This document shows positions 52,679 to 61,827 of a DNA stretch of 64,000 nucleotides, in pieces. The stretch lies in assembly GCA_947475295.1 (NCBI GenBank), contig CANJLF010000011.1, positions 28,856 to 92,855 on the forward strand, written 5' to 3'. The translations under genes and the position numbers were made by a program. The stretch comes from Fidelibacterota bacterium (GTDB lineage: Bacteria; Pseudomonadota; Alphaproteobacteria; Rhodospirillales; Rhodospirillaceae). Numbering within the stretch: the stretch's first letter is position 1; each line of letters starts with the position of its first letter. The notes beneath the pieces were generated by a model. That model made no database searches. It saw only the letters and a program-made list of their open reading frames with translations, and had not been told where the DNA came from.

Positions 52679-53937
52679 AGCAGCACCTCCTGCGCCTTGC
52701 GCAAAGCTGCGATGAGCGCATCAACTTCGCCCATGGTGTTGTAAAGCGCGAAGGACGCACGCGTCGTAGCATTGACGCCCAGGATCTCCATCAGCGGCTG
52801 GGCGCAGTGGTGTCCCGCACGCACGCAAACTCCGGAACGGTCCAGCACGGTCGCGAGATCATGCGGGTGAGCGCCCTCCATAACGAAGGACTGCACAGCC
52901 GCCTTGCCCGGCGCGGTGCCGATGAGGCGCACACCCGGCACTTGCGCGAGGCTGGTCATGGCGTAACGCAGCAATGCGCTTTCGTGGGCGGCCACCGCGG
53001 CACGATCCAGCGTATTCAAATAATCGATAGCCGCGCCCAAGCCGATGGCTTGAACAATGGGCGGCGTACCGGCCTCGAACTTGGCCGGCGGCGGCGCCCA
53101 GGTGGTCTTGGCGAAGGTGACACTGTCGATCATGTCGCCGCCGCCTTGATAGGGCGGCATGGCTTCCAACAACGCTTCGCGCGCCCACAAAATCCCGATG
53201 CCCGTGGGACCGTAGAGCTTGTGACCGGAGAAGACGTAGAAGTCGCAACCTAAATCCTGCACGTCCACGTACTCGTGGACGATGCCCTGGCAGCCATCCA
53301 GCAACAGCTTGGCCCCGGCCGCATGAGCCAGCTCGGCAATCTCGCGCACAGGCAAAACCGTGCCCAGCACGTTGGACACATGAGCCACGGCCACCAGCTT
53401 GGTCTTTGGGCCGATGACCTTGGCGAATTCTTGGATGTCGATGCTGCCGTTCACGGCCACCGGCGCGATGCGCAGCACGCAACCCGTCGCGTCGCGCAGC
53501 AGCTGCCACGGCACGATGTTGGAATGATGCTCGACGGCCGTAAGGACAATTTCATCCCCGGCCTTGATGAAGCTGCGGCCCCAAGTCGCCGCCACCAGAT
53601 TGATGGCCTCCGTCGCGCCCTTGGTGAACACGACCTCTTTCAGACGAGCTGCGTTAATAAACCGGCGCACCTTTTCGCGGGCGGCTTCATAGGCTGTGGT
53701 CGCGGTTTCGCTAAGATAGTAAGCTCCGCGATGCACGTTGGCGTATTCATGGCTGTAAGCGCGCGAGATCGCCTCGATCACTTGGCGCGGCTTCTGGGCC
53801 GAGGCGGCGCTGTCGAGATAGACCAGCGGTTTGCCATGCACTTCGCGCGCGAGGATCGGGAAGTCGGCGCGGACTTTCGTCACGTCATAGGCAGCAGTTT
53901 TCACCAATTTCTTGTTCATTGGCGTGCCTTCAGCCAA
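52675..53937 (-). CDS. sufS: Cysteine desulfurase SufS
   Basis: PLP enzyme that removes sulfur from cysteine. 420 residues with the PLP Lys240 in FSGHKLYGPTGIG and the catalytic Cys378 in RAGHHCAQP, EHHSNIVPWQ and SNVLGTVLPV. One unusual position: the PLP-loop reads LLLDGCQGIVHEYVDV where most SufS have DGAQ. The start may be the ATG at 53937 (22-bp overlap with sufD) or the one at 53919. Confidence 0.95.
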   Translation of the reverse strand: MAEGTPMNKKLVKTAAYDVTKVRADFPILAREVHGKPLVYLDSAASAQKPRQVIEAISRAYSHEYANVHRGAYYLSETATTAYEAAREKVRRFINAARLKEVVFTKGATEAINLVAATWGRSFIKAGDEIVLTAVEHHSNIVPWQLLRDATGCVLRIAPVAVNGSIDIQEFAKVIGPKTKLVAVAHVSNVLGTVLPVREIAELAHAAGAKLLLDGCQGIVHEYVDVQDLGCDFYVFSGHKLYGPTGIGILWAREALLEAMPPYQGGGDMIDSVTFAKTTWAPPPAKFEAGTPPIVQAIGLGAAIDYLNTLDRAAVAAHESALLRYAMTSLAQVPGVRLIGTAPGKAAVQSFVMEGAHPHDLATVLDRSGVCVRAGHHCAQPLMEILGVNATTRASFALYNTMGEVDALIAALRKAQEVLL

Positions 53938-55121
53938 CGGGCAATATCGGCTGCGAATTGCTCGCGCACGGGTTCAGCGCTGATCTCGTTGACGGCATCG
54001 GCCAGGAAGCCCTCCACCAGCAGGCTGCGCGCCGTCTCGGCGTCAATGCCGCGCGCGGCCAAATAGAACAAATGGTCGGGATCGATTTCGCCCGTGGCGG
54101 CGCCGTGGGCGCACTGCACGTCGTCGGCGTAGATCTCCAGCTCGGGCTTGCAGTCGATGGCCGGGCCGCGCGCGAGGAACAGCGCCTTATGAACTTGGCG
54201 AGCATCCGTTTTCTGGGCGTCGCGGGCCACATGGATGCGGCCCTGATAGACGCCGTGGGACTCGCCATCGACCACGCCCTTGAACACCTGCGACGAGGCG
54301 CAGTTGGGAACGATGTGATCCATGACCGTTGTGAAATCGTGGTGCGATGCTCCGCTCAAAGCATAAGCGCCGTTGAGGCGAACATTGGCGTTCTCGCCGG
54401 TAAGCGCGACGCGGATTTCCTGGCGGGTCAGCGCGCCGCCGAGCCCCAGATGGAAAGCTTCATAGGTGCCGCCGCCGGCAACCTTCACCAGCGAAGTGGC
54501 AAGGTGGAAGGCCGCGCTGTCTTCATCGACGCTGACATAGCGCCGCACGGTAGCCCCCTCGCCCACGGTGATGCTGGCGACCGGATTGGAGAAGTAAGTC
54601 TCGCCCGGCAGGCCGACGTGGGATTCGACCAGCGTGACCGAGGAACCGGCTTCAGCCGTCACAGTGATGCGCGGATGCAGCGCCGTAGGCTCGGAGCCGG
54701 CCGCGCTAATGGAGACAATATGAACGATCTTTTTGGCCGCGCCGGCCACGTGCAGCGCCAGGCTCGACGGCGCGTAGGCGGCGTTCAAAGCCACCAGCGA
54801 AGACCCGTCCTTCGCCGCGACCTTTCCATGAGAAAGTTCAACGCCCTTACCAGGGTCGGCGCTTGAGAGATCTTTGCGGTAAGCGCCGTTCACCAGCACC
54901 AGCCGTACGGCCCCGGCGATGAGGGGCACAGCGCGCGGAACGGCATCGACGCTTACATCGTCCGTCGCCGGCGTAAAAGCGATCTTCGCCAGGCTGCGCA
55001 GCGGCGTGAAGCGCCACTCCTCGAGCTTGGGCCCCGGCAAATTGCCGCGCCAAGGGGCAACGCCAAGGCGCTTGGCGTAAGCCTCTCCGAAAGAATGATC
55101 GATGATCAGCGACGGCTTCAT
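53916..55121 (-). CDS. sufD: Fe-S assembly protein SufD
   Basis: A 401-residue beta-helical partner of SufB in the SufBCD scaffold. The C-terminal core has SHHDFTTVMDHIVPNCASSQVFKGVV, the FARGAIDCKPELEIYADDVQCAHGAATGEID segment (as LARGPAIDCKPELEI) and HLFYLAARGIDAETARSLL. Shares a 22-bp overlap with sufS; 2 bp after sufC. Confidence 0.95.
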   Translation of the reverse strand: MKPSLIIDHSFGEAYAKRLGVAPWRGNLPGPKLEEWRFTPLRSLAKIAFTPATDDVSVDAVPRAVPLIAGAVRLVLVNGAYRKDLSSADPGKGVELSHGKVAAKDGSSLVALNAAYAPSSLALHVAGAAKKIVHIVSISAAGSEPTALHPRITVTAEAGSSVTLVESHVGLPGETYFSNPVASITVGEGATVRRYVSVDEDSAAFHLATSLVKVAGGGTYEAFHLGLGGALTRQEIRVALTGENANVRLNGAYALSGASHHDFTTVMDHIVPNCASSQVFKGVVDGESHGVYQGRIHVARDAQKTDARQVHKALFLARGPAIDCKPELEIYADDVQCAHGAATGEIDPDHLFYLAARGIDAETARSLLVEGFLADAVNEISAEPVREQFAADIARWLKARQ

Positions 55122-55123
55122 GG

Positions 55124-55878
55124 TTATGCAGCTGTGTTCAAATACTTGGCGTAGCCTTCGGCTTCCAGCTCCAAGGCCAGTTCCTTGCCGCCGCTGGCGG
55201 CAATGCGGCCGTTGGCCAGGACGTGCACGTGATCCGGCACGATGTAGTCCAGCAGGCGCTGATAGTGTGTGATGACCAGGAACGCGCGCTCGGGCGAACG
55301 CAAACTGTTCACACCTTCCGACACGACCTTCAGCGCATCGATATCCAACCCGGAGTCGGTTTCGTCGAGAATGGCGACACGCGGCTCCAGCATGGTCATC
55401 TGCAGAACTTCGGCGCGTTTTTTCTCACCGCCGGAGAAGCCGACATTGAGCGGGCGCTTGATCATGTCGTAGGGCATGCCCAGCACGGCGGTCTTGGCCT
55501 TCACGAGCTTGAGAAAATCCATGGCGTCGATCTCGGGCTGGCCCGCCGCGCGGCGCTTGGCGTTCAGCGCGGTCTTCAGGAAGGCCGAGGTCGTCACACC
55601 GGGAATTTCCACCGGATATTGGAAGGCCAGGAAAATGCCGGCGCGCGCGCGTTCATCGGCGGCCATGTCCAGCACGTCCTTGCCGTCCAGATAGACTTCG
55701 CCCTTGGTGACTTCATAGCCTTCGCGGCCAGCAATGACATTGGATAAGGTGCTTTTGCCGGTGCCGTTAGGCCCCATGATGGCGTGCACTTCGCCGGGTT
55801 CCAGCGCCAGCGTAATCCCTTTCAGGATTTCCTTGCCGGCGACGGACGCATGCAGATTCTTGATTTCGAGCAGAGCCA

Positions 55879-55879
<1 letters not shown>
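55124..55879 (-). CDS. sufC: Fe-S assembly ATPase SufC
   Basis: ABC ATPase of the SufBC2D complex, 251 residues. Walker [10 protein letters not shown], signature motif [11 protein letters not shown], Walker [17 protein letters not shown] and the His-switch [11 protein letters not shown]. The ATG overlaps the sufB stop (TAATG). Confidence 0.97.
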
Positions 55880-57330
<1,451 letters not shown>

Positions 57331-57339
57331 AGGATGGTC

Positions 57340-57798
57340 CTACTTCACAGCGCCGGTGTTGAAGCCGGCGCGCGCGGCGGGCGCCCCGAAGGTCATGACA
57401 TCCTCGGCCATGTCGGCCAGGGTGACTTCCGTCAGCGCGATACGCACAGCGGTGTTGACGCGGTTCCATTTGCCCTGCACCGGGCAGATCGCCTCAATGC
57501 TGCAGTGCTCTTCCGATGTATCGGCGCAGGCCGTGAGCGCGATGGGACCTTCGACCGCCTGGATAACGTCAGCGATGGTGATCTCGCCTGGCTTGCGGCC
57601 CAGGACATAGCCGCCGCCAGCGCCGCGCTGGGACACGACCAGTTTGGCCTTATTGAGGCTTTTCATAAGCTTGGCCACCGTCGGCAGCGGAATTCCGGTG
57701 CGCTCGGACAGATGTTGGCTGGACCGCACCACATTGCTGCGCGCGATCTCGATCAACACCACCGTGGCATAATCCGTTAACTTGTTGACTTTAAACAT
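57340..57798 (-). CDS. Rrf2-family Fe-S regulator of the suf operon
   Basis: A 152-residue Rrf2/IscR-type repressor. Winged HTH in residues 8-65 (TDYATVVLIEIAR, IPLPTVAKLMKSLNKAKLV, RGAGGGYVLGR) and three cluster cysteines Cys91, Cys99 and Cys105 (ACADTSEEHC, EAICPVQGKW). It reads the Fe-S state and controls sufBCDSUTA, which it precedes. Commonly named SUF regulator or IscR in alphaproteobacteria. A matching operator is seen upstream, so it is probably autoregulated. Confidence 0.92.
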   Translation of the reverse strand: MFKVNKLTDYATVVLIEIARSNVVRSSQHLSERTGIPLPTVAKLMKSLNKAKLVVSQRGAGGGYVLGRKPGEITIADVIQAVEGPIALTACADTSEEHCSIEAICPVQGKWNRVNTAVRIALTEVTLADMAEDVMTFGAPAARAGFNTGAVK

Positions 57799-57843
57799 AT
57801 TTTAAAGCCCCTGCAGCCGCTGTCCGGCCAGTATAACATATCT

Positions 57844-57860
57844 AGGACTAAAACAGTCCT
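57844..57860. promoter_or_regulatory. IscR type-1-like operator before the suf operon
   Basis: AGGACT-AAAAC-AGTCCT. The core GACTAAAACAGTC at 57846-57858 fits the IscR type 1 core GACTrwwwyAGTC exactly. It overlaps the likely promoter of the Rrf2 gene (TATGTTATAC on the minus strand at 57826-57835). Confidence 0.75.
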
Positions 57861-57940
57861 CTTTACGAGGGTGTAATAGTCCCTGGGCTATGAGATTTCA
57901 AGGGCCAGCTTTCAAGGGGCTCATAAGAAAGGGTAATTCG

Positions 57941-58651
57941 GTGACGGTACAATCCGGGCGCCTGATTCTTCTGACCCAGCCGGAGTTCGCGGATACCATC
58001 GCGCGGCCTTTGCGTGCCCAAGCGCCGGCGGTGAACCTTCAAGTCGCCGCCACGCTGCCTGAGCTAGAAGCGGCCCTGATCCAAGGCATCCAGAACACCC
58101 GTCTGATCTCCTTCGGCTCCGGCGTCATTGTCCCGGCCGCGATCCTGGGTCGCCTTTCCGGCCCGGCTTATAATTTTCATCCGGGCCCGCCGAACTATCC
58201 CGGCATTTTTCCGTCGGTCTTCGCGCTCTACGACGGCGCGACCCGCTTCGGCGTCACGCTTCATGAAATGGCGGCGCAAGTTGACAGCGGGCCGATTGTG
58301 GCGGTCGAGCGGTTTTCAGTCGCGCCCACATGGGATCGCCTGGCCCTCGACACGGCGACCTTCGCGGCTTTGCTGGCCATGCTGGAACGCCTTACGCCCG
58401 CGCTTGCCGACGTCACCACACCGCTGGTGCGCATCGCGCAGACCTGGAGCGGCGTGCGCCGCAGCCGCAAGGATTTCAATGCGCTCTGCCGTTTGCCCGA
58501 CGACACCACGGCCGAAGAATTCACGCGCCGCTATCGCGCCGTGGGCGAAGGCCCCGAACACGCTCTCAGCTTCACGCGCTTCGGGCGCACGTTTCGTCTT
58601 GAAAGCGCTGGCCAAAATGTCGTGCGCGGCGGGCAGCCCGTAAGACCTTAG
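57941..58651 (+). CDS. Formyltransferase-fold protein
   Basis: A 236-residue protein of the formyl_trans_N family (methionyl-tRNA formyltransferase relatives). The catalytic triad is recognisable: Asn and His in YNFHPGPPNYPGIFPSVFAL and Asp in AAQVDSGPIVAVE. The C-terminal domain is short, so it is not Fmt; the substrate is unknown. GTG at 57941 has AAAGGG upstream; ATG at 57890 is possible but would lie in the operator region. Its stop overlaps that of znuA (58648-58651). Confidence 0.82.
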   Translation: MTVQSGRLILLTQPEFADTIARPLRAQAPAVNLQVAATLPELEAALIQGIQNTRLISFGSGVIVPAAILGRLSGPAYNFHPGPPNYPGIFPSVFALYDGATRFGVTLHEMAAQVDSGPIVAVERFSVAPTWDRLALDTATFAALLAMLERLTPALADVTTPLVRIAQTWSGVRRSRKDFNALCRLPDDTTAEEFTRRYRAVGEGPEHALSFTRFGRTFRLESAGQNVVRGGQPVRP

Positions 58652-59562
58652 GGACTTGACGCGAGGCAGGCAGACAAATTCTCCGCCAAATCGCGCATCA
58701 AAACAAAATACAGATCGGGTCCGGGCGTGAGCCCGCTGCCCTCGGGATCGAGTACGCCCGCACGCCCATGAGCCTCGCTAATCAGCATCTGCACGAGCTT
58801 GGGTTCAAATTGCGGCTCAGCGAAGACGCAGAGGGAGTCCGAACCCACGCGCTGTTTAAGCGACAACACACGGCGCGCGCCGGGCGCGCGATCAGCGCTG
58901 ACGGTAATGGACCCGACGGCATTCAGGCCGTAACTGTTCTCAAAATACTGGTAGGCATCGTGAAACACGATGAACGGATTCGCGCTTACCGGTGCGAGCC
59001 GCGCTTTAAGCTCGGCATCGAGCGCATCCAGCTTGTCATACATGACCGCAGCATTGGCGCTATAGCGCGCGGCATTGGGCGCATCGGCGGTACTGAGAGC
59101 CTCCGCCATCATCGCTACCATGACTTTGGCATTGCCCGGATCGAGCCAAAGGTGACCGTCTTGCCCGCCGGTATCATGGTCATCGGCGCCATGCCAGAGC
59201 CCGCCGTTGCGCGCCGGCAGAATTTTGAGGTTTGGCGAGTCCCGTAGGCGCACGACACGCGCCTTGCCGCCAAGCGCTCTCAGCGGCTTTTCCAGGAAGG
59301 TCTCAAAGGCCGGACCCACCCAAAAGATAACATCGGCGGTGTTGAGAAGATCGGCATCCGACGGACGCAAAGCATAGGCGTGGACCGAAGCGCTGCCCTT
59401 GATCAGCACATCGGGCACCGCAATGCCGTCCATGACACCGGCAGCCAGCGACTGCAGCGGCTTGATCGATGCGACGACGCGCGGCGCGGCCTGCGCCGGC
59501 GTTCCCACGGCGACGATCAGCAACACAAAGACGGCAAACAATACAGGCATCGCCAAATCCAA
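58648..59562 (-). CDS. znuA: Zinc ABC transporter substrate-binding protein ZnuA
   Basis: Periplasmic zinc receptor. A signal peptide (LFAVFVLLIVAVGTPAQAA) and the cluster A-I fold: IKPLQSLAAGVM, the first ligand His in SASVHAYALRPSDA, a short His/Asp loop (GADDHDTGGQDGH), FHDAYQYFENSYGL with a second His, and FAEPQFEPKLV. The ATG at 59550 is an alternative start. Divergent from zur, sharing a Zur box. Confidence 0.93.
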   Translation of the reverse strand: MDLAMPVLFAVFVLLIVAVGTPAQAAPRVVASIKPLQSLAAGVMDGIAVPDVLIKGSASVHAYALRPSDADLLNTADVIFWVGPAFETFLEKPLRALGGKARVVRLRDSPNLKILPARNGGLWHGADDHDTGGQDGHLWLDPGNAKVMVAMMAEALSTADAPNAARYSANAAVMYDKLDALDAELKARLAPVSANPFIVFHDAYQYFENSYGLNAVGSITVSADRAPGARRVLSLKQRVGSDSLCVFAEPQFEPKLVQMLISEAHGRAGVLDPEGSGLTPGPDLYFVLMRDLAENLSACLASSP

Positions 59563-59594
59563 ATGCGGGCTTGAGCAGACAGGCTTGCCGGTAT

Positions 59595-59613
59595 AATGTT
59601 ATGTTATAACATT
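59595..59613. promoter_or_regulatory. Zur operator between znuA and zur
   Basis: AATGTTAT-GTT-ATAACATT, a perfect 8-bp inverted repeat in the AT-rich 67-bp spacer between the divergent znuA and zur genes. Typical of Zur boxes in alphaproteobacteria; one site could control both genes. Confidence 0.85.
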
Positions 59614-59629
59614 TACAAGACGCAGCCGT

Positions 59630-60139
59630 ATGACCGCCCGCCGCAAACCCTCGACCGAAACGCCGGTTTTCCCCAAGCCCGGCCATAATCATGCGCGCTG
59701 CGCGTCCGAGGCCTTGCGCAAAGCCGAAGCCGTCTGCACGGCGCGCAAGACCCGCCTCACCGACATCCGCCGTCAGGTGCTTGAACTGATCTGGCAAAGC
59801 CACGTGCCGGTAGGCGCATACGAAATCCTCTCGCAACTGAATGCAGGTGGTGGGCGTACCGCCCCCATCGCCGTCTACCGCGCCCTTGAGTTCCTCATGG
59901 ACAACGGCCTGGTTCACCGCCTCGCCAGCCTCAACGCCTATATCGGCTGCGCGCATATGGGCGACGATCACCATGCCGCGCAGTTTCTGATTTGCCGCAC
60001 CTGCGGCACCACGGCCGAGCTGGAAAGCGCGCCCCTGAAGCGCGCCCTCACCCACGCCGTGGCCGAACGCGGCTTTTCCATCGACAGCCAGATCGTCGAG
60101 ATCAGCGGCGTCTGTCCCCACTGCCGCGCGACCGCATGA
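59630..60139 (+). CDS. zur: Zinc uptake regulator, Fur family
   Basis: A 169-residue Zur repressor: HTH (TDIRRQVLELIWQSHVPVGAYEIL, APIAVYRALEFLMDNGLVHRL), the metal-binding segment AHMGDDHHAAQFLICRTC and a second zinc pair CPHC at the C-terminus. The ATGA overlap with znuC couples it to the transporter genes. Confidence 0.95.
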   Translation: MTARRKPSTETPVFPKPGHNHARCASEALRKAEAVCTARKTRLTDIRRQVLELIWQSHVPVGAYEILSQLNAGGGRTAPIAVYRALEFLMDNGLVHRLASLNAYIGCAHMGDDHHAAQFLICRTCGTTAELESAPLKRALTHAVAERGFSIDSQIVEISGVCPHCRATA

Positions 60140-60927
60140 CAGGTTCACCGCTGATCGAAATCCGGGCGGGCTCCTTAAGCCGCGGCGGACGGAGCATCCT
60201 CGACCACGTCGATATGGCCGTGCGCCGCCGCGAGATCGTGACGCTGGTGGGCCCCAACGGCGCCGGCAAGTCGACACTGATCAAAGTAGCACTCGGCCTG
60301 GAACGCCTTGATACGGGCGAGGTTCACCGCGCCATCAATTTGAAAGTCGGCTACCAGCCGCAAAACCTCGCGCTGGACCAAACCCTACCGCTGTCGGTGA
60401 AGCGCTTCCTTACGCTCACGCAAGCCCAGCCGGCTGCACGGCTTCAGGACATTCTCGGCGAGGTCGGCGTGCCTCATCTCATGGACGCCAGCGTGCACAC
60501 GCTCTCCGGCGGCGAGTGGCAGCGCGTCATGCTGGCCCGAGCGATTTTACGCCAACCCGATCTGCTGGTTCTCGACGAACCCACGCAAAATGTCGATACC
60601 GCCGGCGCCGTGGAAATATACCAAGTCATCGCGCGGCTGCGGGACGCCATCGGCTGCGGCGTATTGATGGTGTCGCACGATCTCAACGTCGTCATGGCCG
60701 CGACCGATCAAGTCTATTGCCTCAACGGCCACATCTGTTGTTCCGGCCATCCCACCGATGTCAGCCGCGACCGGGAGTTTCAAAAGCTGTTTGGTCCTAC
60801 GGCCGCGGCGACGCTGGCCATCTACCCTCACAAACACGATCACGTCCACGCGCCGGATGGTACTGTGACTCACGGCAGCGTGGCGGAAGGTTGCGGCCAT
60901 GATCATCATCACCCGCACGCGCACTAG
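60136..60927 (+). CDS. znuC: Zinc ABC transporter ATPase ZnuC, with His-rich tail
   Basis: ATPase of the zinc importer, 263 residues. Walker A GPNGAGKST, signature LSGGEWQRVMLARA, Walker B LLVLDEPTQNVD and the switch His in VSHDLNVVM. The C-terminal tail is rich in His (HKHDHVHAPDG, then CGHDHHHPHAH) and is likely a zinc-binding sensor or buffer, as in other ZnuC proteins. Overlaps zur; znuB starts 11 bp later. Confidence 0.95.
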   Translation: MTGSPLIEIRAGSLSRGGRSILDHVDMAVRRREIVTLVGPNGAGKSTLIKVALGLERLDTGEVHRAINLKVGYQPQNLALDQTLPLSVKRFLTLTQAQPAARLQDILGEVGVPHLMDASVHTLSGGEWQRVMLARAILRQPDLLVLDEPTQNVDTAGAVEIYQVIARLRDAIGCGVLMVSHDLNVVMAATDQVYCLNGHICCSGHPTDVSRDREFQKLFGPTAAATLAIYPHKHDHVHAPDGTVTHGSVAEGCGHDHHHPHAH

Positions 60928-60938
60928 GAGCCGCCGCG

Positions 60939-61742
60939 ATGCTCAATGACTTTGTTGTGCGCGCGGTCATCGCCGGCTTGGGCATCACTCTCATCGCCGG
61001 GCCTTTGGGCTGTTTCGTCGTATGGCGGCGCATGGCCTATTTCGGCGATACGCTGTCCCATGCCGGGCTCATGGGTGTCGCCCTCGGCATCATGCTGGGC
61101 GTCGATCCCACCGTCGGCATTGTCATCACGGGGCTGGTTATTAGCCTTTTGTTGCTGGGATTGCAGCAACAGCGCCGCCTCCCCACCGATACGCTGCTGG
61201 GAATTTTATCCCACGCCGCATTGTCCATCGGCCTCATCGCCGTAAGCTTCATGGACAAAGTGCGCTTCGATCTCATGGGCTATTTGTTCGGTGACCTCCT
61301 GGCTGTGACCACGACCGATCTCATCTGGATTTACGCCGGTGGCGCCTGCCTGCTGACCGCACTCGCCTTCATCTGGCGGCCACTGATCGCGCTTACGGTG
61401 CATCCCGACATGGCGGTTGTGGAAGGCCAGGGCCGGCTGCCTGTGCGGCTGACGTTTATGATCTTGATGGCCTTGGCGGTGGCGATTGCCATGAAGGTTG
61501 TGGGCATTCTGCTGGTGACCGCACTGCTGATCATCCCGCCCGCCGCCGCGCGCCGCTTTGCCACCAGTCCCGAAGGCATGGCTGGAGCCACGGTGGTCAT
61601 CGGCGGCCTTGCAGTGGTCGGCGGCCTTGCGGCCTCTTTCACCTGGGACACGCCGTCCGGCCCGTCCATCGTTGCCGCCGCCGCGCTGCTTTTTGCGCTG
61701 AGCCTTGTCGCCGGCCTGATAGAGGACGCCCGGCACGCCTGA
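60939..61742 (+). CDS. znuB: Zinc ABC transporter permease ZnuB
   Basis: Integral membrane permease (267 residues, ABC-3 family) with GPLGCFVVWRRMAYFGDTLSHAGLMGVALG, MGYLFGDLLAVTTTDL, and GLLLVTALLIIPPAAARRFA as VVGILLVTALLIIPPAAARRFA. Nine or so hydrophobic helices. Completes the zur-znuC-znuB operon. Confidence 0.95.
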   Translation: MLNDFVVRAVIAGLGITLIAGPLGCFVVWRRMAYFGDTLSHAGLMGVALGIMLGVDPTVGIVITGLVISLLLLGLQQQRRLPTDTLLGILSHAALSIGLIAVSFMDKVRFDLMGYLFGDLLAVTTTDLIWIYAGGACLLTALAFIWRPLIALTVHPDMAVVEGQGRLPVRLTFMILMALAVAIAMKVVGILLVTALLIIPPAAARRFATSPEGMAGATVVIGGLAVVGGLAASFTWDTPSGPSIVAAAALLFALSLVAGLIEDARHA

Positions 61743-61827
61743 GCCTGCAACCGTTCGCTATATGGGGCGTTACTGAAACCAGCGAACCGGCCATAATGGG
61801 CTGTCCACATTCTTGGCGACCTGTACC

